A DNA stretch of 64,000 bases, from positions 144,983 to 208,982 of the forward strand of contig CAUQXC010000005.1 of the NCBI GenBank assembly GCA_963522175.1, written 5' to 3'. The notes beneath the pieces were generated by a model that saw nothing but the letters and a program-made list of their open reading frames with translations, did no database searches and was not told where the DNA came from. Position 1 is the first letter of the stretch; each line of letters opens with the position of its first letter. Both the position numbers and the translations under genes were made by a program. The DNA comes from CAKAHY01 sp963522175 (GTDB lineage: Bacteria > Bacillota > Clostridia > Lachnospirales > Lachnospiraceae). Shown piece after piece: positions 17,259-27,500 of this stretch.

Positions 17259-18527
17259 TCAACAAAACAAAACTACAAATGCAACAAATAGATTTTCTTT
17301 ATAGTCCAGTTGTAAAATACCATCGTATCTTTCAACCACTTCTTTTATACTCTCTAAACCTATTCCATGTCCTTCTTTTTCCGTTTTCGTCGTTTTTAAT
17401 TCTCCATTTTCTTCCAATATTTTTTCATATGAATTCTCTATTTGTAAAATCATTCTACCTCTTGAGTAATTTATACTTATTCTAAGTATTTGTTTTCCTC
17501 GAGTTTCTTTCAATGCTTGTATAGAATTATCAAGCAAATTTCCAAGTATAGTTGTCATGTCTATATCAGGTATATTAACTTCTCCAGGGACATAAGCATC
17601 TACATAGATACAAGAAGCATCCAGTTCCCTTAACTTATAGTTTATAATGCTATCTATTACTAAATTACCTGAATTGCATATTCCTTCTGTCTTCTTCATT
17701 TTTGACAGCAAATCATTGAAATATTGCTTACAAGACTCAAATTCTCCCCTTTCATACAGTAATTTTAACATTAGAAGATGATTTTTTATATCATGACGTA
17801 TCAATGACATTTTTCTATTATCATCTTGAAACATTTTTAGTTGTTGTAGATATGCCTCACTCTGTTTTTGCAAAACAAGCCTTCTATTTTCTTCTTGAAA
17901 TACAGAAATTATATAATTATATAACTGGAAACTTACTATATTGATTATAGTAAGTACCATTAAAACAACCAATATTTCAATCTGTTCATTTCCAGTGGTT
18001 ATATTAAGAAATAAAATCATTACAATCAAACTTGCAAGAGGTATGCTTACTACCCCTACCCAATATAAAGCAGAAAGATCCTTAACTTTTTTTATATTGA
18101 ATTTCCTTTCAGAAAGTATTAAAGCCACTGTATACACTATTGCTTTGACACATATGATTGAATATATAGAATGTATCTCTTGAACTTTAAAAATAAATAT
18201 TTTTTTATATTCAAATAAAGCCATAAAGCCTATTTCAATCGCCAAAATGATTAAACAAATATATATAGTAGCAATTATACGCCTTTTTATTGTATCTTCA
18301 TAATTAAATGTGATAGAAAAAATACTAATTATACTAAATGTTAAAATCACTATAGGAACAGGACATACAATAAAAATAATACAATTTATAGCATAATATA
18401 AAATATAAGAAAATATTTCCACATACTTATTTGTACTTCTCCTATCAAAAAATACAGTCATCAGTTTAAAAATTGAAAAGGTTCCAAGTATGTTGGTAAT
18501 TAACATTACACCATTAACTAAATTCAT
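17259..18527 (-). CDS. agrC: AgrC-like GHKL sensor histidine kinase
   Basis: This 422-residue protein has about six or seven membrane segments within residues 1-210. The dimerisation region RHDIKNHLLMLKLLYERG contains the phospho-accepting His, and the GHKL ATPase has LGNLLDNSIQAL and GHGIGLESIKEVVERYDG. This is the AgrC/ComD type of peptide sensor. Its start codon overlaps the agrA stop (TAATG), so the two are translationally coupled. Order here is regulator first, then kinase, and the pair is separate from agrDB. Confidence 0.92.
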   Translation of the reverse strand: MNLVNGVMLITNILGTFSIFKLMTVFFDRRSTNKYVEIFSYILYYAINCIIFIVCPVPIVILTFSIISIFSITFNYEDTIKRRIIATIYICLIILAIEIGFMALFEYKKIFIFKVQEIHSIYSIICVKAIVYTVALILSERKFNIKKVKDLSALYWVGVVSIPLASLIVMILFLNITTGNEQIEILVVLMVLTIINIVSFQLYNYIISVFQEENRRLVLQKQSEAYLQQLKMFQDDNRKMSLIRHDIKNHLLMLKLLYERGEFESCKQYFNDLLSKMKKTEGICNSGNLVIDSIINYKLRELDASCIYVDAYVPGEVNIPDIDMTTILGNLLDNSIQALKETRGKQILRISINYSRGRMILQIENSYEKILEENGELKTTKTEKEGHGIGLESIKEVVERYDGILQLDYKENLFVAFVVLFC

Positions 18528-19252
18528 TACAACAACAATTTCCTCTCAAATAATACTTGCAAATCTCTTATTTCATTTCTTTTATTCCTGCTTATAGGAA
18601 TTATATCACCATTTGACATTATCAATTCCTCAAATTTAAAACATGTTACAAGTTCATAATTCACAAGATAACTTCTATGTGGGTATATAAAAAAATCTGG
18701 AAGTATCTTTATAAGATTTTGTATACTATCATAAAAAGTATGTTTTTCCTTATAACAGACCAAATCAATCTCTCTGCCCCTACTTTCAAAATATAGTATA
18801 TCCCTATACGGAACTTTCATCACACTCCTGAAACTTTTAAATTCAAAAAGTTTATTACCTTTTTCCGAAAGTTTAACCGCAAGCTTAATATCTTGAATAA
18901 TCCTTTTATGTTCAAGAGGCTTTTGAAGAAAATGCAAAGGCTGTACATCAAATAATTGTCTATCATAAGTACTCTTGGATGAAATATATACGATTTGTGT
19001 AATATAATCATCCATTTCATTCCGTATTACATGACCAACATTAATTCCATTTATTTTACTGCCAAGTTCAATATCCAAAAAAATCAAATCATATTTATGT
19101 CCCTCTCTAAGTTCTGTTATTAAAGAATCTCCACTGTAAAATATATTGACATCTATCTCCTCATGTACTATATTTTTTTCTACATTTAAAATAACATACT
19201 TGAGTTCATCGCATATAGCTTTTACATCATCACAAATAGCAATTTTAAACAT
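18527..19252 (-). CDS. agrA: AgrA-like LytTR response regulator
   Basis: The receiver domain starts MFKIAICDDVKAICDEL, with the phospho-accepting Asp in LIFLDIELG and a conserved Lys near FLQKPL. A LytTR DNA-binding domain follows (ILYFESRGREIDLV ... FYDSIQNLIKILPDFFIYPHRSY). I set the start at the inner ATG because GAGGG lies six bases upstream and the receiver begins there. The longer frame adds an unconserved 13 residues. Its predicted targets are the repeat pairs at 8771-8811 and 16917-16957. Confidence 0.92.
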   Translation of the reverse strand: MFKIAICDDVKAICDELKYVILNVEKNIVHEEIDVNIFYSGDSLITELREGHKYDLIFLDIELGSKINGINVGHVIRNEMDDYITQIVYISSKSTYDRQLFDVQPLHFLQKPLEHKRIIQDIKLAVKLSEKGNKLFEFKSFRSVMKVPYRDILYFESRGREIDLVCYKEKHTFYDSIQNLIKILPDFFIYPHRSYLVNYELVTCFKFEELIMSNGDIIPISRNKRNEIRDLQVLFERKLLL

Positions 19253-19292
19253 ACTTTTCCCTCTTATTCTTATGTAATAATTATATTGCATC

Positions 19293-19767
19293 CTGTTTCA
19301 CAAGTTCTTATACATTATATATCTTTTTGAGCACTAAAGACTACTACTATTTATACCCCATCTTTCCTACCCCCTTTTCTTATCTTTTATGGCTATATTA
19401 TAATAAATTTTATATTTTAATGCAATATATTTATAGCTTTTATGCACATGATAGACTATGAGCAAGCACAGTAAGTGCATATGCACTTACGAAAAAATGG
19501 ACGAAGCAGACCATAAAGGTGCTGCCCGTTTTCGTCCATTTTGCTTGTTGGGAAAATCCCCAAACCCCTTTCATTACATTGTAAAAATTCAAATAATATT
19601 GTATAATATTCACATAATACTAAACTCTATTTAAACTATGGATTTTAGACTTGTTATACTCTTTAGCATATCTTTGTCAATAACCTTTTAGTTCTTCAAT
19701 TTTTATAGAATAAATCCATTGTTCTATTAGGTTTTAGTATAAAATATGAGTAAAGGATAATAATAAA
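19293..19767. other. Putative ICE oriT region: palindrome and long hairpin
   Basis: The gap holds a perfect 20-base palindrome (19471-19490, GTAAGTGCAT and mirror). A 12-base inverted repeat AAAATGGACGAA / TTCGTCCATTTT (19494-19543) follows at once. Outer CAAGCA (19464-19469) and TGCTTG (19542-19547) arms enclose both. A 13-mer inside it is repeated upstream of the IME relaxase. The MobC/relaxase genes begin 1.4 kb away, past a divergent recombinase gene. The rest of the gap is A/T-rich with no gene seen; it probably holds the agrA promoter. Confidence 0.55.
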
Positions 19768-20691
19768 TTATCCTTTATTGGTAGATATTTTTAATCTTGG
19801 ATTTTTGTATTTCATTATTTCAATTTTTTTATTAGAAGTTATATTTGTATAAATTTGTGTCGTTGTTATGCTTGAATGTCCCAATATTTGCTGTATATTT
19901 CTGGAATCAACATCATTTTCTAATAAAAGCGTAGCAAATGTATGCCTAAACATATGAGGTGTTATATTAATTGGTATACTTGCTTTCTTACAATTTTTTT
20001 TAATCATATTTCTCACTGACTGATCTGACAATTTATTATTGATTCTATTTATGAAGAAATATCCTTTAATTTCTAATCCAAATAATTCCTCATATTGTTT
20101 TATTTCTTTCCATAGATTTTCATTATACACCGGTAATATTCTCTCTTTATCACCTTTCCCGTAAATTCTAATCGTCCTTTCACTATATGAAATTTGTTCC
20201 TTTCTTAAGTCACATAACTCACTAATTCTTATTCCAGTACTTATTAATATTTCTAAGATTATAATATCTCTAGAAAGTGCTTTGTATTTATATGTGTTTT
20301 TATCGGCATTATCTCTTTCATCATATAAACATTTAAATAAGTTTTCTAAATATACTATAGGTATTGTTTTGGGTAAAATAACAGGTTCCTTTAGTCTTAA
20401 TCTTATTTTTACAAAAGGGTTGTATTCTAATATGTCCTCACATACAAGATATGAGAAAAAAGCTTTCAGAGTTGCTATCTTTCTTTTAATTGTTTTCACT
20501 CTATAATCCTTTGTATGTAACATTTCTATGTATTTGCATAATATCTCTTTTCTATAATAATTTTCTTCCTTATCCAAAAATACCATGTATTGTTTTAAGT
20601 CCAGTTTATAAGACTTTACTGTTTTATAGTTTAAATTATTTTGATTTTCACATACTTTTAAATATTCATCTACTAGATTTTCTAAGTTCAT
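19768..20691 (-). CDS. Tyrosine recombinase, XerC/D-like
   Basis: The 307-residue protein has a SAM-like N-terminal core-binding domain (residues 1-90) and a catalytic domain. The full active-site set is present: Arg in TGIRISELC, Lys in GKGDKER, His-x-x-Arg in HMFRHTF, His in LGHSSI and Tyr in TTQIYTNI. It lies between the oriT-like region and mobC and reads in the opposite direction to mobC. With three serine recombinases already serving integration, this enzyme may resolve multimers or belong to a separate insertion. No flanking att repeats were recognised. Confidence 0.9.
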   Translation of the reverse strand: MNLENLVDEYLKVCENQNNLNYKTVKSYKLDLKQYMVFLDKEENYYRKEILCKYIEMLHTKDYRVKTIKRKIATLKAFFSYLVCEDILEYNPFVKIRLRLKEPVILPKTIPIVYLENLFKCLYDERDNADKNTYKYKALSRDIIILEILISTGIRISELCDLRKEQISYSERTIRIYGKGDKERILPVYNENLWKEIKQYEELFGLEIKGYFFINRINNKLSDQSVRNMIKKNCKKASIPINITPHMFRHTFATLLLENDVDSRNIQQILGHSSITTTQIYTNITSNKKIEIMKYKNPRLKISTNKG

Positions 20692-20746
20692 ATCTTGTCT
20701 CCTTGTATAATATATTTACTCAAAATGATACCCTAATTTTTTTAAT

Positions 20747-20775
20747 TTGAGTTACTCTTAAAATAATGCTATAAT
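20747..20775 (+). promoter_or_regulatory. Promoter of mobC-relaxase operon
   Basis: TTGAGT (20747-20752), a 17-base spacer and TATAAT (20770-20775) form a near-consensus promoter. It points at mobC, 130 bases away. Confidence 0.7.
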
Positions 20776-20836
20776 ATAAATTATAACTAATATTTGAACA
20801 GGAGATTTCAAACAAGAAATATATTTTTAAAATTAG

Positions 20837-20878
20837 ACCTGCAATTAAGTTTTTTAACTTAGTTACAGGTCTTTTATT
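20837..20878 (+). terminator. Leader hairpin with T-run before mobC (attenuator candidate)
   Basis: AGACCTG-AA-TAAGTT pairs with AACTTA-TT-CAGGTCT around a T-rich loop, followed by TTTATTTT. It lies inside the 5' leader of mobC, downstream of the promoter, so relaxase transcription may require antitermination or read-through. Confidence 0.6.
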
Positions 20879-20905
20879 TTACGAATTTTTAGGAGATGAT
20901 TTTTT

Positions 20906-21274
20906 ATGGCAAATAGATATAGAAATAATGGAATATATTTAATGCTTTCCGATGATGAGCTTGAAATTTTAAACAAAAAATATGAGCTGTCCGGTTGTAA
21001 AACCCTTCGCCAGTTTATTATGAAATGTTTATTGGAAAAAGATATTTTTGTACTTGATATGAAAGTGTTTAAGGATATGTCTACAAATATCGGAAGAATT
21101 ACGAGCAATGTCAATCAGATTGCAAAGAGAGTAAATTCAACAGGTATCATCTACAAGGATGATATGAATGATTTGAAAAAACTCTTGGAAAAACAAGGAA
21201 AAGATATTTATTTTCTTCGTAAAAAATTATATGAATTAGCAAATTTAGAAACAACAGATACGGAGGAAGTCTAA
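20906..21274 (+). CDS. mobC: MobC relaxosome accessory protein
   Basis: This 122-residue protein has a ribbon-helix-helix-like N-terminus (YLMLSDDELEILNKKYELSG). The MobC signature comes next: NIGRITSNVNQIAKRVNSTG. MobC proteins bind oriT DNA and help the relaxase reach its nick site. AGGAGATGATTTTTT precedes the ATG. The stop overlaps the relaxase start (TAATG), so the pair is coupled. The same gene order, mobC then relaxase, is found in the nested IME. Confidence 0.9.
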   Translation: MANRYRNNGIYLMLSDDELEILNKKYELSGCKTLRQFIMKCLLEKDIFVLDMKVFKDMSTNIGRITSNVNQIAKRVNSTGIIYKDDMNDLKKLLEKQGKDIYFLRKKLYELANLETTDTEEV

Positions 21275-22644
21275 TGGCAGTTACAAAAATTCATCCAATA
21301 GAAAAGACTCTTTATCTAGCCTTAGACTATATTATGAATGAAGATAAAACCGATGGAAAAATCCTTATTTCTTCTTTTGGCTGCAATCCTAAAACAGCAC
21401 ATCTTGAATTTGAACAGACAAAAAAAGAGTGTAATTCCAAAGCAAAAATCCTAGCAAGACATCTAATCCAAGCATTTGCTCCAGAAGAAACTACCCCTGA
21501 GCAGGCACACCAAATCGGACTGGATCTATGTGAGAGAGTTTTGCAAGGAAAATATGAATATGTACTTACTACGCATATCGACAAAGGACATCTACACAAT
21601 CATATTCTGTTTAACAATGTGAGCTTTGAAACAGGTAAGGCATATCAAAGTAACAAGAGAAGTTATCATCAAATTAGAACTGTCAGCGACAATTTATGTA
21701 GAGAAAACGGCTTGTCTGTTATTGATGAAAACTACAAAAAGTTTAAGAACAGATACTCTACAAATGGCAAAAACTATATGGAATATACTGAGTTTAAAAG
21801 AGGAAATTCTTGGAAAAGTAAGCTACAGCTTGCTATTGATAAAGCTATTTTAAAATCCAAAACTTATGAGGAATTTCTAAAGACTATGGAAGATTTCGGT
21901 TATGAAATTAAGATTGGAAAATATCTTTCCTTCAGACATAAAGATAAAAGAGATAATGGAAGATTCACTCGTGCAAAAGCATCTACCTTAGGAGAAGATT
22001 ACACAAAAGAGAGAATCAAAGAACGAATCGAAAAACTGAATAAATACCAGATGTATAATCAAAAATATCATTATGAAAAATGCTCCTACAAAAAGCCGGA
22101 TATTATTGTAGAAATGAAAAACAATGAAAAGGTACAATCCTCTAAGGGCTATGAAGTATGGGCAAACAAACATAATATGAGAACAATGGCATCTGCCTTA
22201 AATGAAATGAGAAAATCAGGTGTTAACTCCTATGAGGAATTAGATTTAAAATTAAAGAAAGTGGCATCAGATAGACAACAATTATTAGATAATATAAAGC
22301 AAATAGAAAAAGAAATGAAGTCCATTTATTCTGTAATAGAAAATAAAAATATTGTATTCAATAATCAGTTCATCTATGATATGTATATGAAAGATAATGA
22401 AGATACCAACTTTTATGAAGAATATAAATCACAAATAATCGCCTATGAAGCAGCTATTAAAGCGATTAAAAATTCTAAGTACCAAACATTGAATATTCAA
22501 AATTTATCTGATAAATATATAGTCTTAGAACAAGAAAAAACTGCACTTATGCAAGAATATTCCTCTCAAAACTCTATGCTTCACAAACTACAACAAGCAA
22601 AGAAAAATACGGATTTATACCTTGATAACCATCTAGAAAAATAA
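21274..22644 (+). CDS. MobP-type relaxase of the ICE
   Basis: The 456-residue protein has an N-terminal tyrosine region (LYLALDYIMNEDKT), the metal-binding three-histidine motif HIDKGHLHNHILFN near residue 105, and a C-terminal coiled region. The family nicks one strand at oriT and stays covalently bound through the tyrosine to pilot the strand into the recipient. The part from KGYEVWANKHNMRTMASALN aligns by eye with the IME relaxase, so the two are related. A bidirectional hairpin follows the gene at 22649-22695. Confidence 0.92.
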   Translation: MAVTKIHPIEKTLYLALDYIMNEDKTDGKILISSFGCNPKTAHLEFEQTKKECNSKAKILARHLIQAFAPEETTPEQAHQIGLDLCERVLQGKYEYVLTTHIDKGHLHNHILFNNVSFETGKAYQSNKRSYHQIRTVSDNLCRENGLSVIDENYKKFKNRYSTNGKNYMEYTEFKRGNSWKSKLQLAIDKAILKSKTYEEFLKTMEDFGYEIKIGKYLSFRHKDKRDNGRFTRAKASTLGEDYTKERIKERIEKLNKYQMYNQKYHYEKCSYKKPDIIVEMKNNEKVQSSKGYEVWANKHNMRTMASALNEMRKSGVNSYEELDLKLKKVASDRQQLLDNIKQIEKEMKSIYSVIENKNIVFNNQFIYDMYMKDNEDTNFYEEYKSQIIAYEAAIKAIKNSKYQTLNIQNLSDKYIVLEQEKTALMQEYSSQNSMLHKLQQAKKNTDLYLDNHLEK

Positions 22645-22648
22645 AAGT

Positions 22649-22695
22649 TAGGGATAATCATTTCTATCAATTTTAAATAGAACGGATTATCCCTA
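22649..22695. terminator. Bidirectional terminator between convergent genes
   Basis: AGTTAGGGATAATC pairs with GATTATCCCTACTT. It lies between the plus-strand relaxase and the minus-strand membrane protein gene. Confidence 0.65.
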
Positions 22696-22717
22696 CTTGA
22701 TTCCAATTTAAATGACG

Positions 22718-23236
22718 TCATTCATCTGATTCCTCTACGATATAATACTCTTTGCTTTCTTCCTTTTCTTCAAGGAATTCTTCCCTTCTTTTCCATACCA
22801 CAAGAGCTATGATCGTGATTATAATATAATTTACCACTTGATTTGCTATGTCATGATTTAACAGAGGCAAAAAATAGTCTGTTTCCTTTGTAATGAAGCT
22901 GTTTACCAAGATACAATAAACCGTCATAGAACTCAAAAACGAAATGGCAAAGTTTAAGATTTTTCCTATTAATCCAAGTTTTCGATGGATAATTTTAAAA
23001 AAAACGGAATATATCACTACTGCCAATATACCGGCTAACACATCCCAAAAATATATGGCATATCCAGATGAAAATTTGATAGAAAAATAGTGGTGAATAT
23101 AGTACCAGCTCGCTATAAATACTACAAGTTTATCAAGTGCAAACAGACTAATTTTTACAAATGTTGCTCCTGCAAACAGGATAACTCCCAAATACAGTAT
23201 AATTAAGGTTATAAAAATGATAACCAGACCAATCAT
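22718..23236 (-). CDS. Small multi-pass membrane protein, unknown
   Basis: The 172-residue protein has about five hydrophobic segments and an acidic C-terminal tail (EEFLEEKEESKEYYIVEESDE). No family was recognised; a distant CvpA-like look is possible but not supported by motifs. It is the last minus-strand gene before the relaxase and sits downstream of the terminator of the main transfer operon, so it likely has its own promoter. A GGAGGAGAAATG ribosome site supports the start. Confidence 0.5.
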   Translation of the reverse strand: MIGLVIIFITLIILYLGVILFAGATFVKISLFALDKLVVFIASWYYIHHYFSIKFSSGYAIYFWDVLAGILAVVIYSVFFKIIHRKLGLIGKILNFAISFLSSMTVYCILVNSFITKETDYFLPLLNHDIANQVVNYIIITIIALVVWKRREEFLEEKEESKEYYIVEESDE

Positions 23237-23337
23237 GTCATTTCTCCTCCTGTCAAAATAATTTTCTTTTTCTTATAATATAACGCTCCTGTTCTAATTT
23301 ATCAAACCTTTATTTTCTATATCCTAATAAAAAAACA

Positions 23338-23388
23338 AAAAAAATAGTGGATAAACAGCCATATTAGCTATTTACCCACTATTATATA
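23338..23388 (-). terminator. Terminator of the main transfer operon
   Basis: On the minus strand AATAGTGGGTAAATAGC pairs with GCTGTTTATCCACTATT (one mismatch). A run of eight Ts follows. It lies 12 bases after the SSB-domain gene. Confidence 0.8.
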
Positions 23389-23399
23389 TCTTTATAATT

Positions 23400-24380
23400 T
23401 TATCTTTCTACTTTTTTTTCTTTTTTGATACCACCCTGTTCCTTTGGTTTTTCGCCTGCCTTTTCCTTATACTCCTTTAACTTACCAAGTGCTGAAGATT
23501 TCTTTGTTTGCTTTGTACTTTGATTTATTTTGACCTGTTCTTTGGCTTTTAACAGCTTTGCGGAATAAACTTTAAGAGAAATATATTCCTTTCCATCCTT
23601 TCCTTGTGTTAGATTTTCCTTTCCGAATAAGTGAACAAAGTCTCCTTTTTTGAGGTCTTTTACCTGGTCGATCTTGTCTCCATAAGCAAAACAGTTCATA
23701 TAGAGTACATTTCCATCTTTATCATTTTGTGCTATAGAAAAGTTTGCCACTTGGAATTCTTTTCCATCTTTTGATTTCAGATTTTTGATTTCCACATCTC
23801 CAACAATGTTGCCGTCTATATTGAGCTTATCCTGATTTTCTTTATTTGTATCTATATCTTTTCCATAACCTCTTTCCTCCATCCTATTTCCATCACTATC
23901 CTTGCTTATATTTACGCTCTCTCCACCAATCTCCTTGCCCTGTTCCTCTTTTTCTTGTTCTTCATGTGTTTCCAAGAGTTCTTCATCAATGAAATAGGAA
24001 AATTTTTCGTCAATGAGTCCCATTACCGAATCATTCATATAATTATCATAGGCACTATCCAGTATAGTTTCGTTCTCAATGCCTGTTTCAAGAGAAATAA
24101 TGCCTTTGACAAAATCACTATGATTATACTCTGCCAAAAAAGATAAGGTAGTTTTCATAGTTTCAAAGTTATTATTTTGCATATCAGAAATACTTTTTAA
24201 ATCATCTGCATATCGTCCATTATACCACTCAAATTTTCCACTTTTCTTGTTTTCTTTAATTCCTGTTGCAAGCACAAACTGAGTGCCTGAAAACAGTATT
24301 GCCTGATTGTCCTTCACATCTAAAACTGTTGTATTTTCACTTAATGCTGTTTTTACAATATCGCCTTTTTCTAATTTCAT
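23400..24380 (-). CDS. SSB/OB-fold-domain ICE protein with charged tail
   Basis: This 326-residue protein has an N-terminal domain (residues 1-135, MKLEKGDIVKTALSENTTVLD) resembling helicase-associated ICE domains. An OB-fold resembling single-strand DNA-binding proteins spans residues about 190-285: NIVGDVEIKNLKSKDGKEF, VANFSIAQND, CFAYGDKIDQVKDLKKGDFV. It is homologous to the smaller protein at 61095-61409. It ends with SSALGKLKEYKEK plus a basic tail, a motif repeated at the ends of the giant helicase and the coiled-coil protein. It probably coats transferred DNA. Confidence 0.75.
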   Translation of the reverse strand: MKLEKGDIVKTALSENTTVLDVKDNQAILFSGTQFVLATGIKENKKSGKFEWYNGRYADDLKSISDMQNNNFETMKTTLSFLAEYNHSDFVKGIISLETGIENETILDSAYDNYMNDSVMGLIDEKFSYFIDEELLETHEEQEKEEQGKEIGGESVNISKDSDGNRMEERGYGKDIDTNKENQDKLNIDGNIVGDVEIKNLKSKDGKEFQVANFSIAQNDKDGNVLYMNCFAYGDKIDQVKDLKKGDFVHLFGKENLTQGKDGKEYISLKVYSAKLLKAKEQVKINQSTKQTKKSSALGKLKEYKEKAGEKPKEQGGIKKEKKVER

Positions 24381-24508
24381 TATTTACTCCTCCATTTAAT
24401 CTTCTTTGTATTTGTAGTTTTCATTGTTAAAATTAAGAATAGAGTACCTATAAAAGATACTCTATTTTAGATATACTCATATGTTTTTTTATCATTTTAT
24501 AATAAGGT

Positions 24509-27500
24509 TTATCTCGTCTCCTCAAAGCATTCCGCCTTATTTTCTCTTTTTTCTTTTTGATTGATTTGCTCCTTATACTCGTTTAATCTTCCTATTACCG
24601 AACTCTTTTTGTTTTTATCAAAATCACCAATATTTTGAATATTACTGTCTCTAAAATCTGCGTCATACCTGTCTGCTACTCCATCTAAATCCATATCCTT
24701 TGATAAGGGATCATAAAAGTTTCCATCTTCATTGATAGAAAGTCCAAGTACTGCCTTTAACTTCTCTTCATCAACATAGATAAGCTCATTAAAATCCCAA
24801 AAACCGATACTTTCCTTAATTTGTATCAGCTCCTGCCTGCTGCTCGCATCTTGTGGATCACAGGTGTAACTAAAACTGTCAATTAAAGTATTATCTACAT
24901 AGGTATTCATCTTGTAATTGATTAAATCAAGACTTATTTGTATCTCATGTTTTTCATCCGGCGTAGTCGTATAAGCCAAACCTATATCTGTCAAATCAGA
25001 AAACATTGTATCAAAATCTTCTATGCTATGTGCTTCATCATATTCTTCGTTTAGAAAATGAATAAGTTCTTCTTTCACTTCTTCCAAAAGTGGATTCTTC
25101 TCCTCTTTTATATCTTCTTTTTGTCCCATATCAAGCAAATGATTAACTTCAGCAAGCCTTAATGTCTTTTCTTTTAAAAGCTCTGCTTGTGGAAATTTCT
25201 TCTGAATTTCAAGTTTTGCCGTCTCAAATTGATTTTCGGTATCTTTAAGTTTTCCCAGTGTCTGCTCCAATCTCTCAGGCATTCTATCAAGTACATTATC
25301 CATTCTTATTATATTTCCGATCTCATCAGTTCCAAATTCTCCATAATGATTTTCTTCTCCTTTGAGATGGAATTTGTACTGATTAGAAAAACTGTCATAG
25401 TATACGAATAAATCAAAATTTCTATACTCTCCAATTTTTACTTCTTCTTGTGCGAAATTATCCGTCTTTTTTATCCCTTTTATCCTGTTTATTAAGAACT
25501 CTCCAGCTTGCTTTTTATCAGTATATTTTCGTCCACTTAAAGTTAGAGATGTGAATTTTGATACTGTTTCTTTAGCTATAGTTTCCTTTATTTTAGTTTC
25601 TTTTTTATTTTCACCTATATTTTCTAAAGAGGTTTGAGTGTATTCTTCTGTTTTTGCTTCCTTTTCATCTCCGTACGATTCTACTTTTTCTATATCCTTT
25701 TTCAAATTTTCTATTTTTTCTTTTAGATTTTCAATTTCTTTTGGATACACCTTTATTACCTTATCCTCCATTTTATATAAATTGGATTTAAAATTGGATT
25801 CCAGTATTTTTAGTTTGGATACCTCAACATCAAGATCCATTTTTTCACGAATAAGTGGATTCCCTGTAGCCAAAGCCTTGATTTCAGCATAATTCAAAGT
25901 TGCCTCATCGACATCCTCTGCAACACGTACAGGCGTTTTACTTGTCATTATTTGAGAGATATATTTTTGCTTATTTTCAAGCGTTTGGAAAAGATAAGCA
26001 TCAAAGGTATTTTCTGTTATATACCTAAAGATATGGACATCCCTGTTTTCATTGCCTTGTCTTACAATACGACCTGCTCGCTGAGACAGATCCGCAGGTC
26101 GCCACGGTATATCTAAATCATGAATGGCTATCAGTTTATTCTGTACGTTAGTGCCTGCTCCCATTTTTTGTGTAGAGCCAAGAAGTATACGAATTTCACC
26201 TTTTCGCACCTTATCAAAGATAGCATCTTTTTCCTTGTTGTTCTTTGCATTATGAATAAACTCAATCTCTATTTCAGGAATTCCCATAGCTATAAGCTTA
26301 TTCTTCATATCATCATAGATATTAAATTCTTTGGATGGTGTGGATAGATCACAAAAAACTAATTGTGTTGATTTTTCCTCACTGTATTTATCCCAAATAC
26401 TGAAGATATTTTTAATGCAAGTATTTACCTTACTATTTTCTTCATCAGGGAGCAGTGGGTTAATCAGTCTTTGATCAAGTGCCATTTTCTTTCCGTCGTT
26501 TGTAATAAGAAGCATATTATCAACAGATGAGTCTACCTGTTTTGCTCTAACCTTATCCGCCCTTTCTGAGAAAGTTTCAAGGATCTGCTTTTGTTCTTCT
26601 GTCGGCTTTGTCTTTATGGTTTCATAATGGGCATTTGGAACAGGAAGATTTAATACGTCGGATGTCTTTATATCCATAAACTGTTTTACGATATTCATCA
26701 GTTCCGGAAGGTTATAGAATTTCGCAAATCTGGTCTTACTTTGGTATCCGTTACCTTCAGGATTAAGTTCAATTGCCGTAACAGTTTCTCCAAATGTAGA
26801 TGCCCATGAGTCGAAATGTTGCAAGTGCATCTTCTTAAGCTCATTATACTGAAGATAACGCTGCATTGTATATAACTCTGTCATAGAATTACTTACAGGG
26901 GTTCCTGTAGCAAATACAATTCCCTTATTACCGGTAATTTCATCCATATATCTGCATTTCATCAACATATCACTTGATTTTTGTGAATCTGGGCTTGTAA
27001 TTCCTGCAACATTTCGCATTTTTGTGAATAGGTACAAATTTTTAAAAGCGTGTACTTCATCTACAAATAGTTTATCTATCCCCAATTCTTCAAATGTTAG
27101 GACATCATCTTTTTTATAATCATCATTTAGTTTTTTTAGTTTTGCTTCCAAACCTTTCTTGGTTTTTTCAAGTTGTTTAACAGTGAACTTCTGTTCTCTA
27201 TCCCTTTTGTACTCACTGATAAAATCCACAATTTCATCAATCTGGCTTTGCAGCTCATACTCCTGTCGCTGCTTTGAAATTGGAATTTTCTCGAATTGAC
27301 TATGCCCTATAATCACAGCATCATAATCACCTGTTGCAATCCTTGAGCAAAATCTTTTTCTCCTATCAGGTGTAAAATCTTTTTCTGTGGCACAAAGAAT
27401 ATTGGCAGCCGGATACAGTTCATTAAACTCACGACCGAACTGTTCTACAATATGATTTGGAACTACAAACATGGCTTTGTTGCTCATTCCAAGTCTTTTA

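Noticed and set aside
18820..19020. Second-frame ORF inside agrA
   Set aside because: No start signal and no recognisable motif.
19768..20691. Tyrosine recombinase as the integrase of the whole ICE
   Set aside because: It sits mid-element between oriT and mobC, away from any end, and three serine recombinases already occupy the terminal position.
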